Assembly (NCBI GenBank): GCA_013376985.1 | Contig: JACABB010000019.1 | Span: 30,355 to 94,354 of the forward strand | From: Bacteroidales bacterium | Lineage (GTDB): Bacteria > Bacteroidota > Bacteroidia > Bacteroidales > Tenuifilaceae | Reading direction: 5' to 3' | Length of the DNA stretch: 64,000 nucleotides | The notes under the pieces: generated by a model | Database searches by the model: none | Told to the model about the DNA's origin: nothing | Seen by the model: only the letters and a program-made list of their open reading frames with translations | Shown: positions 28,690 through 37,397 of the stretch, piece by piece | Layout of the letters: each line of letters opens with the position of its first letter | How positions within the stretch are numbered: position 1 is the stretch's first letter | Translations under genes and position numbers: made by a program

Positions 28690-29039
28690 AATAAAAATTT
28701 TGTTTCAAATATCACAACAATAATCGAATCTTCAATTTAAGTTGAATAAAAAAGTCGTTAAATAAATGGCTTTTTATTAGAGGTTTTTATCTTTGTTGTT
28801 TATTAAGAGGTGTAATAGCGATTTATAAGGATCACATTTTATAACATCTTAATAAATTGAAACGGTTCGAGAGATTATTAAGTTTTTTATAATTAAACGG
28901 TTACCAACAATTAGTGAATGGGAAAATTATTCGATAGGCTAAATAACGATGTTCGATTTGTTGAAGGTCTTTCAGCCTGTATCAATTGCGGAACCTGTAC
29001 CGCAATCTGCCCTGCCGCAGAGGTTTATGATTATCATCC
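28535..29039. repeat. Left copy of island-flanking direct repeat (505 bp)
   Basis: Contains the 5' end of the intact NA37 gene, the whole spacer and the first 122 bases of hdrC. Compared with the right copy it has 45 extra bases (28631-28675), is identical for 235 bases (28711-28945), and then differs at about 10 of the last 94 positions, all inside the hdrC fragment. Confidence 0.95.
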
Positions 29040-29064
29040 TGTGTTAGGAAGGCAAAGCCTTTAA
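28918..29064 (+). pseudogene. Truncated hdrC copy at the left island border
   Basis: An ATG followed by 41 codons of HdrC homology, including the complete first 4Fe-4S motif CINCGTCTAICP, then seven unrelated codons (VLGRQSL) and a stop. It corresponds to residues 1-41 of the full gene at 44402. The substitutions relative to that gene cluster here (NNDVRFVEGLSA against NSDVRFIEGIKA), so it looks like the allele of another strain brought in with the island. It keeps the duplicated promoter and might still be translated, but cannot be a working subunit. Confidence 0.9.
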
Positions 29065-29072
29065 AAATATAA

Positions 29073-29096
29073 AAGCAGAGGAAGACTCCTCCGCTT
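29073..29096 (-). terminator. Terminator at the end of the island operon
   Basis: AAGCAGAGGA and TCCTCCGCTT pair with one mismatch around an AGAC loop. On the minus strand the stem is followed by TTTTATATTTTTA. It lies 58 bases after the last island gene and could also stop plus-strand transcription coming from the truncated hdrC. Confidence 0.78.
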
Positions 29097-29153
29097 AACG
29101 GGAATTTGGATTGCAAAGTAAAATTAGAAATGGATAAAATTATATGTATCGTT

Positions 29154-30023
29154 TTATTTCTCTAACCTTTTAATCAACTTAAAAGCAATAATAATTAGTG
29201 AAATAAAACCTAATGGGAGAAATATCCAGAAAAAGTTTATTGACTTTGCGTTTGTTTTGCTTTTTTCATTCAATTCTGACATTAACACATTAGATACCCA
29301 TGAATTTGAAGGGCTAATTTCTAATGCTTTATTATAGAATTTTTTTGCCGATTCATACTCACCCTCTCCAACACAAATCATTCCTAAAAATATATATGAA
29401 ATATCGTAACCCCAATCGGGTAAAATAGGGTTGCTTTTATTTTCTGTCTTAAATTTCTCAACTGCTGTATTTAAATAATATTTTGCTGAATCGATATTTC
29501 CTCCATAAATCTGTGGGAGGAAGTTATAGTACATTCCATAGGCTAAGTAAACTCTAGCAGAGTTATTAGTATCTACTTGCTTTGCAAAATCAAGATCTCG
29601 TAATATTTGTGTTGTAGTAGCAGGCGAGCGTTTATATGCAACATAAAATAAGTTTAATATTGATCGTATAACATACCCATCAACAAATTTTGGGTTTAAC
29701 TCAATGCATTTATCCGAGTTTTTAATTCCATCAGTTAAACTAAGGTCCTGAAATTCTGAATCTGTTATATTCTTTTGCATTAAAAATACAATTGAATAAT
29801 AATCATTCAGCGCAGAATAATAATAAACAAGGTACTCATCCTTATACTTCTCCTTTAATTTATTTAGCTGTAATTGAGTAAGTTTAAATCCCTCTAAATC
29901 ATTATACTTAAAATTACCTGATATGTTTGTTTTAACTTGTTTAATCTCCTGTTCAAACTCATTACCAGCAAAAGCGCTAGTTAAAGTGAGTAAGAAAAAT
30001 ATAAAAATTTCAAATTTTTTCAT
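29154..30023 (-). CDS. TPR protein with signal peptide and C-terminal membrane anchor (island)
   Basis: Protein of 289 residues: signal peptide (MKKFEIFIFFLLTLTSAFAG), helical TPR-like repeats in the exported part (for example YESAKKFYNKALEISPSNSW near 225), and a C-terminal helix (FFWIFLPLGFISLIIIAFKLIKR). It contains NPILPDWGYDISYIFLGM, a motif shared with two other island proteins at 32722 and 41789, so the three are paralogues. It is the last gene of the island operon. The role is unknown; a periplasm-facing adaptor in peptide export or protection is possible. Confidence 0.8.
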   Translation of the reverse strand: MKKFEIFIFFLLTLTSAFAGNEFEQEIKQVKTNISGNFKYNDLEGFKLTQLQLNKLKEKYKDEYLVYYYSALNDYYSIVFLMQKNITDSEFQDLSLTDGIKNSDKCIELNPKFVDGYVIRSILNLFYVAYKRSPATTTQILRDLDFAKQVDTNNSARVYLAYGMYYNFLPQIYGGNIDSAKYYLNTAVEKFKTENKSNPILPDWGYDISYIFLGMICVGEGEYESAKKFYNKALEISPSNSWVSNVLMSELNEKSKTNAKSINFFWIFLPLGFISLIIIAFKLIKRLEK

Positions 30024-30045
30024 ATGTTAACTTTTATTACTTCAA

Positions 30046-32229
30046 TTAAAAAGAAACATTAATACCAAAATATATATTTCTGAGCATAGTTGAACTTATT
30101 GGTACTCTTTCACTATAGTCATCTGAATATCTATACCCAAAAATATTTTGTCGTCCCAAAATATTATTTATTGCAATATAGATTACATTTAAATTGCTTT
30201 TTTTAAAACTAATTTTATAATTCATCGAAGCATCTAACACATTATAATACCTTACTCTAGCGTTATGATATTCAAACTGATTGCTAGTATATGGTTTCCC
30301 AGTTGCAAATCTATCTTTGAGTCCCAAATACCACGAATTAGTAATATTATATTCAATTGTATTTGTAAATGTCCATCTAATATCAAATTCAGTAGGGGCT
30401 AAATATGGAGAATCAAACCAATTTCTCTTTGTATTCAAATAACTTAGTGATAACATACAATTCAATTTCATGAACTTCTTTTTTAAGAAAAGATCAACTC
30501 CTTTTGCATAGCCATAACCATTATTATTATAATTCAAAGAGGTATCATTCAAAAGAAGATTTTTATAATCCTTAAAATAAAACTCTAACCGAAACAATAA
30601 ATCTTCATTTTCTCTTGAAATACCAAGCACATAATGATTTGAATACTGAGCTATTAAATTTCTATTTTTAATATCTGATGAATAGTATTTAGGATCTAAA
30701 AACTGATGATATTTTCCCACAGAAGCAACAAGATCGATGTTTTTTAATAGGTTAATCTTTAAAGAACTTCTAAAATCAATAATATTTTCATTGCTTTTAG
30801 ATTCATTCTCGTATCTTAAACCAAAACTCAAATTATTTTTTTTAAGAAATTTCCACACCCATTTATTATAAATAGCCATTCTATTTGATAAATACTTTAA
30901 ATCCCAATTTTTATATTCGTACGGAGATATTATTTGACCAGGCTCTGTTGAAAAATCACCTTCAGAAACCTCTCTATTCGAAAAGAAATTTAAACCAATT
31001 GAACTTGATATTTTATTATTGAAGAAATAAGTCATACTTCCTAAAGCCTGATACATTTTGTTTATCGAATTTAGGTTTAATCCTAAATTTGATATTTCGG
31101 ATAATGATTTGTAATAGCTATATGCGAGATTACCTCTAAATATAATCTTGCTATTTACTGATTGATACCAACAAAGATTAATAAAATTATTACGGTTCTT
31201 GCCACCAAAATTTGACGGCACATTGGGTGAATTAATTGAAACATTAATTTGATCACCTTCATTTAAATAAAATATCTTTAATGAACCAGTTCTTGAGTAT
31301 TTATAAAACCAATTTACATTAAAATCAGAGGAAGTAGGGTAAGTTAGAAATGTTTTACTTGTATTTCCATTTAGTTTAAAAAGATATTTTGTATCTGAAT
31401 AATTAGCGGAAACTAATAAACTCATTTTATTATCTAAGAACGGCTTTCCAAGTCTTATCCCAACACCTGCTAATCCAATATTCATATCAAGCATTTTATC
31501 ATCCAGCAAATCAACACTCTTCATATCCAATATTCCAGACATAGAATTACCATATTCAGTACCAAAACCACCCGTGGAAAAACTTGTATTTTGAAGTTGA
31601 AATGATGACATTATTCCATAATAACCTCCATTTGGAGATTCAAATCGATAAGGGTGGTAAAGATATGCTCCATCTAAAATTATTGCCGTTTCAGACTGAT
31701 CTCCGCCCCTAATGAATAAACCTGATCCTTCACTTACTTCCTGAATTCCTGGAAACACTTTCAAGGCTCCGAATGAGTCGCCAGAAGATCCAGGAATCTG
31801 CAGCATTTCAAGTGTTTTTAGCGTGGATTTCCTTTGATCACCAGTAGAATAACGACTTGCTTCCACTACTACTTCCTTAATATCATTTGTTTTAGTCTCT
31901 AATTCTATTTTTCCTATCTTAAAGTCTTTTATATCTTTTAGGGGAAGAATTTTACCCTGAAAACCAATACAACTAATAATTATAGTATCAACATTACTAC
32001 AGCTTGAAATGTTGAGTTTAAAATGCCCAGTAGAATCGGTTATTATTCCACTTGTTCTTCCTTTAACATATATATTTGCATATTCAATTGGCCGCCCGTC
32101 ACTTGAAATTAAATAACCGTCGAAATAATTGTTTTCTTGAGCTATAACAATATTGCTATATGTAACAAATATTACTAATATTAGTATTACCCGGTTTATT
32201 GTCTGATAATATCTAATTCTACTATTCAT
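30046..32229 (-). CDS. TonB-dependent receptor of the TOMM island
   Basis: Outer-membrane receptor of 727 residues. It has an N-terminal signal, a carboxypeptidase-like domain (about 32-120; DGYLISSDGRPIEYANIYVKGRTSGIITDSTGHFKL), a plug domain (about 125-240; GSSGDSFGALKVFPGIQEVSEGSGLFIRGGDQSETAIILDGA) and a beta barrel ending NIYFGINVSF. Receptors of this kind import siderophores, glycans or peptides. Within a peptide cluster it could take back the modified peptide or a metal complex of it, or mediate its passage across the outer membrane. It follows the small membrane protein on the same strand with one base between. Confidence 0.88.
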   Translation of the reverse strand: MNSRIRYYQTINRVILILVIFVTYSNIVIAQENNYFDGYLISSDGRPIEYANIYVKGRTSGIITDSTGHFKLNISSCSNVDTIIISCIGFQGKILPLKDIKDFKIGKIELETKTNDIKEVVVEASRYSTGDQRKSTLKTLEMLQIPGSSGDSFGALKVFPGIQEVSEGSGLFIRGGDQSETAIILDGAYLYHPYRFESPNGGYYGIMSSFQLQNTSFSTGGFGTEYGNSMSGILDMKSVDLLDDKMLDMNIGLAGVGIRLGKPFLDNKMSLLVSANYSDTKYLFKLNGNTSKTFLTYPTSSDFNVNWFYKYSRTGSLKIFYLNEGDQINVSINSPNVPSNFGGKNRNNFINLCWYQSVNSKIIFRGNLAYSYYKSLSEISNLGLNLNSINKMYQALGSMTYFFNNKISSSIGLNFFSNREVSEGDFSTEPGQIISPYEYKNWDLKYLSNRMAIYNKWVWKFLKKNNLSFGLRYENESKSNENIIDFRSSLKINLLKNIDLVASVGKYHQFLDPKYYSSDIKNRNLIAQYSNHYVLGISRENEDLLFRLEFYFKDYKNLLLNDTSLNYNNNGYGYAKGVDLFLKKKFMKLNCMLSLSYLNTKRNWFDSPYLAPTEFDIRWTFTNTIEYNITNSWYLGLKDRFATGKPYTSNQFEYHNARVRYYNVLDASMNYKISFKKSNLNVIYIAINNILGRQNIFGYRYSDDYSERVPISSTMLRNIYFGINVSF

Positions 32230-32230
32230 A

Positions 32231-32725
32231 CTATCTAATAATTAATAAAAGTAACATACCCAATAACTTATAATTAATATAAAAAATAAATGCACTCAAC
32301 AAAAAAGATGTAGAATTAGATATAAATGAAACTTTCAAGGAAAGCAATAAACTCACTTTATACGACTCATTACGAATTGCCTTATTCCTTGAAATAAAAT
32401 ACACTCCAACGGCCTCAATCAAAACAATAAGTATTTCATATATAATAATTGGAAGTTCAAGTTTTGAATAATTATTAAACTCTTTATTTATAATAAAAAA
32501 AGCGGAGAAAGTTATACACGTCATTATAAAATATAATAAGAAGAATCTATCTCCTCTTTTTATTTTGTTTTTTATAAACAAATAAGCTACATAGGTTTCT
32601 ACTAGTAAAGAATAGAAATATATAATAATTCCAATAATTTCATTTTCAATAACATTTCCCAAGAATAACTCTAAAGGCAAAAGAATTATCAAAAACAAAA
32701 TAAAACTATATAGAATATATTTCAT
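32231..32725 (-). CDS. Small multi-pass membrane protein of the island
   Basis: Protein of 164 residues with about five hydrophobic helices (first YILYSFILFLIILLPLELFLG). No family recognised. It overlaps the TPR lipoprotein gene by four bases and is one base from the TonB receptor, so it is translated from the same message. A small polytopic protein in a toxin-like peptide cluster is a candidate for self-protection, but nothing in the sequence proves that. Confidence 0.7.
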   Translation of the reverse strand: MKYILYSFILFLIILLPLELFLGNVIENEIIGIIIYFYSLLVETYVAYLFIKNKIKRGDRFFLLYFIMTCITFSAFFIINKEFNNYSKLELPIIIYEILIVLIEAVGVYFISRNKAIRNESYKVSLLLSLKVSFISNSTSFLLSAFIFYINYKLLGMLLLLIIR

Positions 32726-33534
32726 AAATTTTTTAATTTATCTTTTAACATATTTATTCTAACATCGTTTGGGAATTTTTTCAAAGCAATATCCAGATGA
32801 GTCCAGCATTTTTCATATTCCTTTCTGTTACGATAATATTCAATTAAATAATAATATGCATAACTTTTTCCCCATTTAGGTAAAATTGGATTATCAATAT
32901 GCCTATCTTCCATGCTAATAGCCTTTAATAAAAGACTTTCCATAGTTGTTTCTTTTCTTAATATAGAAGGCGAATAAAAATCAAGCATAGCTAAACCAAG
33001 ATATGCTCTTAAGTTATTCGTATCCAACATAATTGATTTCTCACCGTATGCCTTACTTTTTGCAGCAATAACATTAACCTCCATTAATGAACCATTTATT
33101 GCACTTAATCCCAATAGCTGTGACATTAAAACCAAATGCTCAGAAGTTTTCTTTTTTGTATCGTTTAATAATGAGAGGCCTTCATTAACAAATGGAACTA
33201 AATCTTTATCTTTATGCTGAACCAGTAACGCCAGTGAAGTAATATAGCAAGTGTATGATTGCCAATAAGAATAGACCGATTTATCAATTAAGTTTCTATT
33301 CTTTTCGAGTTCATTTTTTATTCTAACTAAAGAATCTATACTTTTAACTTTCATGCAGTATAAAAATGAATTTTCTACTTTAGAATCCATTTCATTTATG
33401 AAACTTAAACTCGAATTACCCTTTACTATTTCATTAAAACTAATAAAGTCCTGATAGTTATTACAATAATCTGATTTACAGCATACTAAAACGATGCTAC
33501 AGATTATAAAAAAAATAATTTTATATACTTTCAT
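32722..33534 (-). CDS. TPR lipoprotein of the island
   Basis: Protein of 270 residues with a lipoprotein signal (KIIFFIICSIVLVCCKS) and helical repeats in the body. It shares NPILPKWGKSYAYYYLIEYY with the TPR proteins at 29154 and 41789. The end (RKEYEKCWTHLDIALKKFPNDVRINML) is a good TPR. It probably sits on the periplasmic side of a membrane. It follows the radical SAM gene by eight bases. Confidence 0.8.
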   Translation of the reverse strand: MKVYKIIFFIICSIVLVCCKSDYCNNYQDFISFNEIVKGNSSLSFINEMDSKVENSFLYCMKVKSIDSLVRIKNELEKNRNLIDKSVYSYWQSYTCYITSLALLVQHKDKDLVPFVNEGLSLLNDTKKKTSEHLVLMSQLLGLSAINGSLMEVNVIAAKSKAYGEKSIMLDTNNLRAYLGLAMLDFYSPSILRKETTMESLLLKAISMEDRHIDNPILPKWGKSYAYYYLIEYYRNRKEYEKCWTHLDIALKKFPNDVRINMLKDKLKNL

Positions 33535-33542
33535 AATACAAT

Positions 33543-34772
33543 TTATTTACAATTGACCCTTTCGAGAAAAGTATTATACCCTTTCCTGATCCTTTCATTA
33601 CTTGCAATGTACAAATCACGACATCCTTTTGTTAGGGCATCAGCAGACATCAACTTCGGTTTATAAACAACCGATAAATTATTATACTTTGACCAATCTC
33701 TAACTATAATTCTATTCTCATTCTCAAAATCACGATAAATCTTTGTACCAGGCATAGGAGTTACTATATTAAACGCCGGTAAATCAATATCTGCTTTCTC
33801 AACAAATTCATACGTGCTATTAAATATGCTTTCATCATCAAAGTCTAAACCCAAAATAAAGGTTCCTTGAAAAATCATACCTGCATCCCTGATTTTTTTT
33901 ACGAAATCAATATAATTTTCAATTTTATTCATTGATTTATCTATGCTGGTGAGACTTTTAGCATTTACAGACTCAATTCCAATACATAAATAAACACAAC
34001 CACTTTCATACATTAATTTTAATAATTCAGGATCACTAGAAATGGTAATATTTGCTTGTCCCCACCATTTAATATTTAAATTTTTTAATTCAGAAAACAA
34101 TGATTTAGCAAATTTTTTGTCGCAAGCAATATTGTCATCATTAAAAGAAAGGTAATTTTCATATATCCCATTGTCAATCATATTCTTTACCTCATTAACA
34201 ATATGATCAACAGGTCTAAACCTATACGTATTGCCGTAAAACTCTGTAACGGAACAAAAACTACATTTATACGGACATCCTCTTGAACCATGAACAGCAG
34301 CAACAGAAATATAATTTTTCTTTTTTAGAATGTCCAGCCTTGCTCTAGGAATTTCTTTCATATCAATAAAAGCGTCAGCTTTATAAATCTTTTTCAATCG
34401 ATCCTCACAAAAATCTTCAATAACATCATTCCAAACGCTCTCCGCTTCACCAACTACAACTGCATCACAATAATTAAGTGCCTCATCAGGTAAGAGTGAG
34501 ACGTGCATTCCACCTAATACAACTTTCTTTCCAATTTCACGATATTTTTGAGCAATACTATAAATATAAGGCGCATTCATTGTTAAAACGCTCATTGCCA
34601 CAAGATCTGTATCTTTATTAATTTTAATTGTACTATCACCAAGAAATACCTCTTCATATTCCGCATCAACATAATCCGGTGTAAGAGCCATTATTGTGGG
34701 TAGTGCTAATGCTATTCCAAATCTCTGATGTAAAGCATTTGGTGATAATATTTCAATTAATCTTAATTTCAT
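33543..34772 (-). CDS. B12-binding-type radical SAM enzyme 2 (island)
   Basis: Protein of 409 residues with an N-terminal cobalamin-binding-like Rossmann domain (about 1-130; DLVAMSVLTMNAPYIYSIAQKYREIGKKVVLGG) and a radical SAM core whose 4Fe-4S motif is CPYKCSFC (Cys 166, 170, 173). The canonical DxHxxG cobalt-ligand motif is not seen; the loop reads GGMHVSLLPDEA. Such enzymes methylate or rearrange unactivated carbons. It is a clear paralogue of the protein at 34796 (same RGCP-x3-C, FNDDNIAC and SRG blocks). A tailoring role on the peptide is inferred from context. Confidence 0.85.
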   Translation of the reverse strand: MKLRLIEILSPNALHQRFGIALALPTIMALTPDYVDAEYEEVFLGDSTIKINKDTDLVAMSVLTMNAPYIYSIAQKYREIGKKVVLGGMHVSLLPDEALNYCDAVVVGEAESVWNDVIEDFCEDRLKKIYKADAFIDMKEIPRARLDILKKKNYISVAAVHGSRGCPYKCSFCSVTEFYGNTYRFRPVDHIVNEVKNMIDNGIYENYLSFNDDNIACDKKFAKSLFSELKNLNIKWWGQANITISSDPELLKLMYESGCVYLCIGIESVNAKSLTSIDKSMNKIENYIDFVKKIRDAGMIFQGTFILGLDFDDESIFNSTYEFVEKADIDLPAFNIVTPMPGTKIYRDFENENRIIVRDWSKYNNLSVVYKPKLMSADALTKGCRDLYIASNERIRKGYNTFLERVNCK

Positions 34773-34795
34773 AATTTGTATTTACTTTAAATAAA

Positions 34796-36013
34796 TTAAT
34801 TCCACTTCTCTTTAAAATGATTTAATCCTTTTTGACTTCTACTGGAAACAGATTTGTAAGCATTTCTAAATTGTTCTTGCAACACTTCAGGTTTTATTAA
34901 CTTAGGTAGGTAAACAACATTATTAAGATCGTACATAGACCAATCTCTATTTATTATTCGATTTTGATCTTCAAGCCTCTGATAAACCCTTGTACCAGAA
35001 TAAGGAGTGTAAATACAAAATACAGGGATGTCAATATCCGTACGTTCAATAAAATCCAATGTTTCATTAAAAACGTTACAATCATCAGTATCAAACCCAA
35101 AAATGAAAGATCCATTAATTAATATGCCTTGATCTTTAATTTTTTTAATTGATTCTTCATATTTCTTTACATTATTGAATGATTTATTAACAGATTCAAG
35201 GCTTAAAGGTGAAGTAGACTCAATTCCTAAATATAAACTAATACAACCACTCTCTGATGCTAGTTTTAATAGCTCATCATCTTCTGCAATACTAACATTT
35301 GCTTGTGAAATCCATTTAATATTTAATTCCTTAAGTTGAGTAAATAATTTTTTTGCATATTTTTTATTACAAGCAATATTATCATCATTAAAAGGTATAT
35401 ATTTATGATAAAGGCCATTCTCCTTAAAATGAATTATTTCTTGTATTATGTTTTCAACAGGTCTAGTTCTATAGGATCTACCATAAAACTGAGTAACGCT
35501 ACAATAATCACAATCGTTCGGACATCCTCGTGATGCATGTATAGCCGATTTTGATAAGTAATGTGAACCATTTAGTAAATCAATTCTTGAAAAAGGAACA
35601 TCTTTCATATCGCAATGTGAAGATGCTCTATAAATACTCTTTAAATCATCGTTAATAAAATCTTCAATTACATTTTTCCATACCAATTCAGCCTCACCTA
35701 TTACTACTGCATCACAATAGTTTAAAGCTTCATGAGGTAAAGCACTAGGATGACTTCCTCCAAGAACAACCTTTTTACCAATATCTCGATAGGCTTGAGA
35801 TATCTCATAAGCAAAAGGAGCATTCGTGGTTAAAACGCTTATCGCTATTAAATCTACATCATTTCTGATAGTATATTTGGAATTTTTTTTAATATCTTCA
35901 ATTTCAATATCTAAATAATCAGGAGTTAATGCAGCAACAATCGGTATTCCTAACATAGGTAAATACCCTTCACTAATCATTGGAGAAATAATATTTATAA
36001 ACTTGATATTCAT
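34796..36013 (-). CDS. B12-binding-type radical SAM enzyme 1 (island)
   Basis: Protein of 405 residues, same architecture as its neighbour: N-terminal B12-type domain (DLIAISVLTTNAPFAYEISQAYRDIGKKVVLGG), then CPNDCDYC (Cys 164, 168, 171) as the 4Fe-4S site, SAM-barrel motifs FNDDNIACNKKYAKKLF and a helical C-terminus. The position equivalent to the cobalt-ligand loop reads GGSHPSALPHEA, with no clear DxHxxG. The two genes are 23 bases apart and probably arose by tandem duplication, then diverged. The substrate is unknown; the modified peptide is the obvious candidate. Confidence 0.85.
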   Translation of the reverse strand: MNIKFINIISPMISEGYLPMLGIPIVAALTPDYLDIEIEDIKKNSKYTIRNDVDLIAISVLTTNAPFAYEISQAYRDIGKKVVLGGSHPSALPHEALNYCDAVVIGEAELVWKNVIEDFINDDLKSIYRASSHCDMKDVPFSRIDLLNGSHYLSKSAIHASRGCPNDCDYCSVTQFYGRSYRTRPVENIIQEIIHFKENGLYHKYIPFNDDNIACNKKYAKKLFTQLKELNIKWISQANVSIAEDDELLKLASESGCISLYLGIESTSPLSLESVNKSFNNVKKYEESIKKIKDQGILINGSFIFGFDTDDCNVFNETLDFIERTDIDIPVFCIYTPYSGTRVYQRLEDQNRIINRDWSMYDLNNVVYLPKLIKPEVLQEQFRNAYKSVSSRSQKGLNHFKEKWN

Positions 36014-36189
36014 CTTTTTCTGTTAATAAAATAATTTTCAAATTGATTGCTTTACCATAAAGTTAACCTGCCATGTAAACACTTAATCACTCTATTACTA
36101 TTTTAATAATATATTCACATTTTAGAAACATATATATTTATTTTCAGTCTTATAAATTAAGACTAGTAAATCAATCAAACATTATTATA

Positions 36190-36687
36190 CTAATGAAATC
36201 GAACTTCCTTGGCTATTAGAAGAATTATAACAACTAACCATACAAAAAAATGTAGATACCATTTAAAAGAATATAAATAATCTCTTTTAGAACTATTAAT
36301 CTGATTTTCTATTTGTTTAGTTATATTTTTGTTATTATTCTCACTTGACTTTGGCTTAAAGGCAATTGTAAAATCAGAATAAAATGGATTACTTTCCATA
36401 CATAGTTTAATGATTAACGCAATTCTCAAAAAATCATATTTAAGCTGTAAATTGAAATAGGTTAACAAATAAACAATGATAGTCATACTAATACCCGAAA
36501 AAAGGAAAACGTATTTCTTCCACACACTTTTTTCAATTAAGGCCGTTACGTATGGATGAGGGTATGGCATAAGCGTAATACCTGCTTTAATATTTTTTAG
36601 TTTCATTACATTAGCACTAATATAATGCCCTAATTCATGCAATACAACTAATAATAAGTATGTTAATAAAACGCCTAAATAATTCAT
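36190..36687 (-). CDS. M50-like membrane zinc protease (island)
   Basis: Protein of 165 residues, four or so helices, with the zinc-protease motif HELGH (residues 17-21 from the ATG at 36687) in LLVVLHELGHYISANVMKLKNIKAGITLMPYP. This is an M50/DUF3267-type intramembrane protease. The ATG at 36687 overlaps the permease stop as ATGA; a longer frame from 36741 would overlap by 58 bases, so the shorter start is chosen. In azole-peptide clusters a membrane protease (a CPBP protein in streptolysin S clusters) is the proposed leader peptidase, and this one takes that place here. A 176-base gap with no gene follows before the radical SAM genes. Confidence 0.8.
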   Translation of the reverse strand: MNYLGVLLTYLLLVVLHELGHYISANVMKLKNIKAGITLMPYPHPYVTALIEKSVWKKYVFLFSGISMTIIVYLLTYFNLQLKYDFLRIALIIKLCMESNPFYSDFTIAFKPKSSENNNKNITKQIENQINSSKRDYLYSFKWYLHFFVWLVVIILLIAKEVRFH

Positions 36688-37397
36688 CGCTGTGAGTATT
36701 TTGAAACCAACGCAAACATGCCTCCAAATAAAATAATCCAACCAATTAGAGCAAAAATATAAATGTATGAACCTCGAAGAAATAATAAAAAGTGAGTCAA
36801 GGGAAGCATATTAGAAATAATCAAAACCGGTTTACCCATTTTTTCAATTGGGATAAATGTTCCACTTAAGAATAGCATAATTGTATATATGGAACTGATA
36901 ATTATTCTTCCCCCTTCAACTTTAGTAAATGAAGTTAATACTAAACTCATGAAAGAAAATAAAATTTGACCAAGAATTACACCTAAAAGAAAAGTAAATA
37001 TTTCTTTCATGGTTGGTGGATAACTGAAAAATATTGCTGAAATAGAGCATATTATTGTTATGGTCAACAGCATAACGAAAATTCTACTTAAGAAATAACC
37101 TAGAAAATGATAAATAATATTTACAGGCAAGTTTTGTAAAAACTTAAGTACATTATTTTGTTTGTATGCATTAAAAACGGGTCCAACAGCAAAAAGACTA
37201 TCACTGGCAACAACCATTCCTATAATGCCTGTAAGCAAAAATATATTTGATTGCCCAGTATTTGTTTGAAAAAGATATCCAAAAATTACAAATAAAATTA
37301 CTGGGAAAATAATGGTTGCAAATAGCACTTCCTTTATTCTAAAAGAACTTACTGATTGTAAGTAGGAAAAATAAATGACACTCTTTAATGATTTCAT
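36684..37397 (-). CDS. ABC-2 type permease (island)
   Basis: Integral membrane protein of 237 residues with six helices and the ABC-2 pattern (VKSVIYFSYLQSVSSFRIKE start, IFPVILFVIFGYLF first helix, IMLFLSGTFIPIEKM loop). It overlaps the ATPase gene by four bases (ATGA) and the protease gene by four bases, so all three are translated together. With the ATPase it should form the exporter for the mature peptide. Confidence 0.88.
   Translation of the reverse strand: MKSLKSVIYFSYLQSVSSFRIKEVLFATIIFPVILFVIFGYLFQTNTGQSNIFLLTGIIGMVVASDSLFAVGPVFNAYKQNNVLKFLQNLPVNIIYHFLGYFLSRIFVMLLTITIICSISAIFFSYPPTMKEIFTFLLGVILGQILFSFMSLVLTSFTKVEGGRIIISSIYTIMLFLSGTFIPIEKMGKPVLIISNMLPLTHFLLFLRGSYIYIFALIGWIILFGGMFALVSKYSQR

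Noticed and set aside
36014..36189. Terminator or second promoter between the protease and radical SAM genes
   Set aside because: A 7-bp AGTCTTA/TAAGACT stem lacks a T tract, and the best -7 candidate (TAACTTTA) misses the consensus. Neither is strong enough to list.
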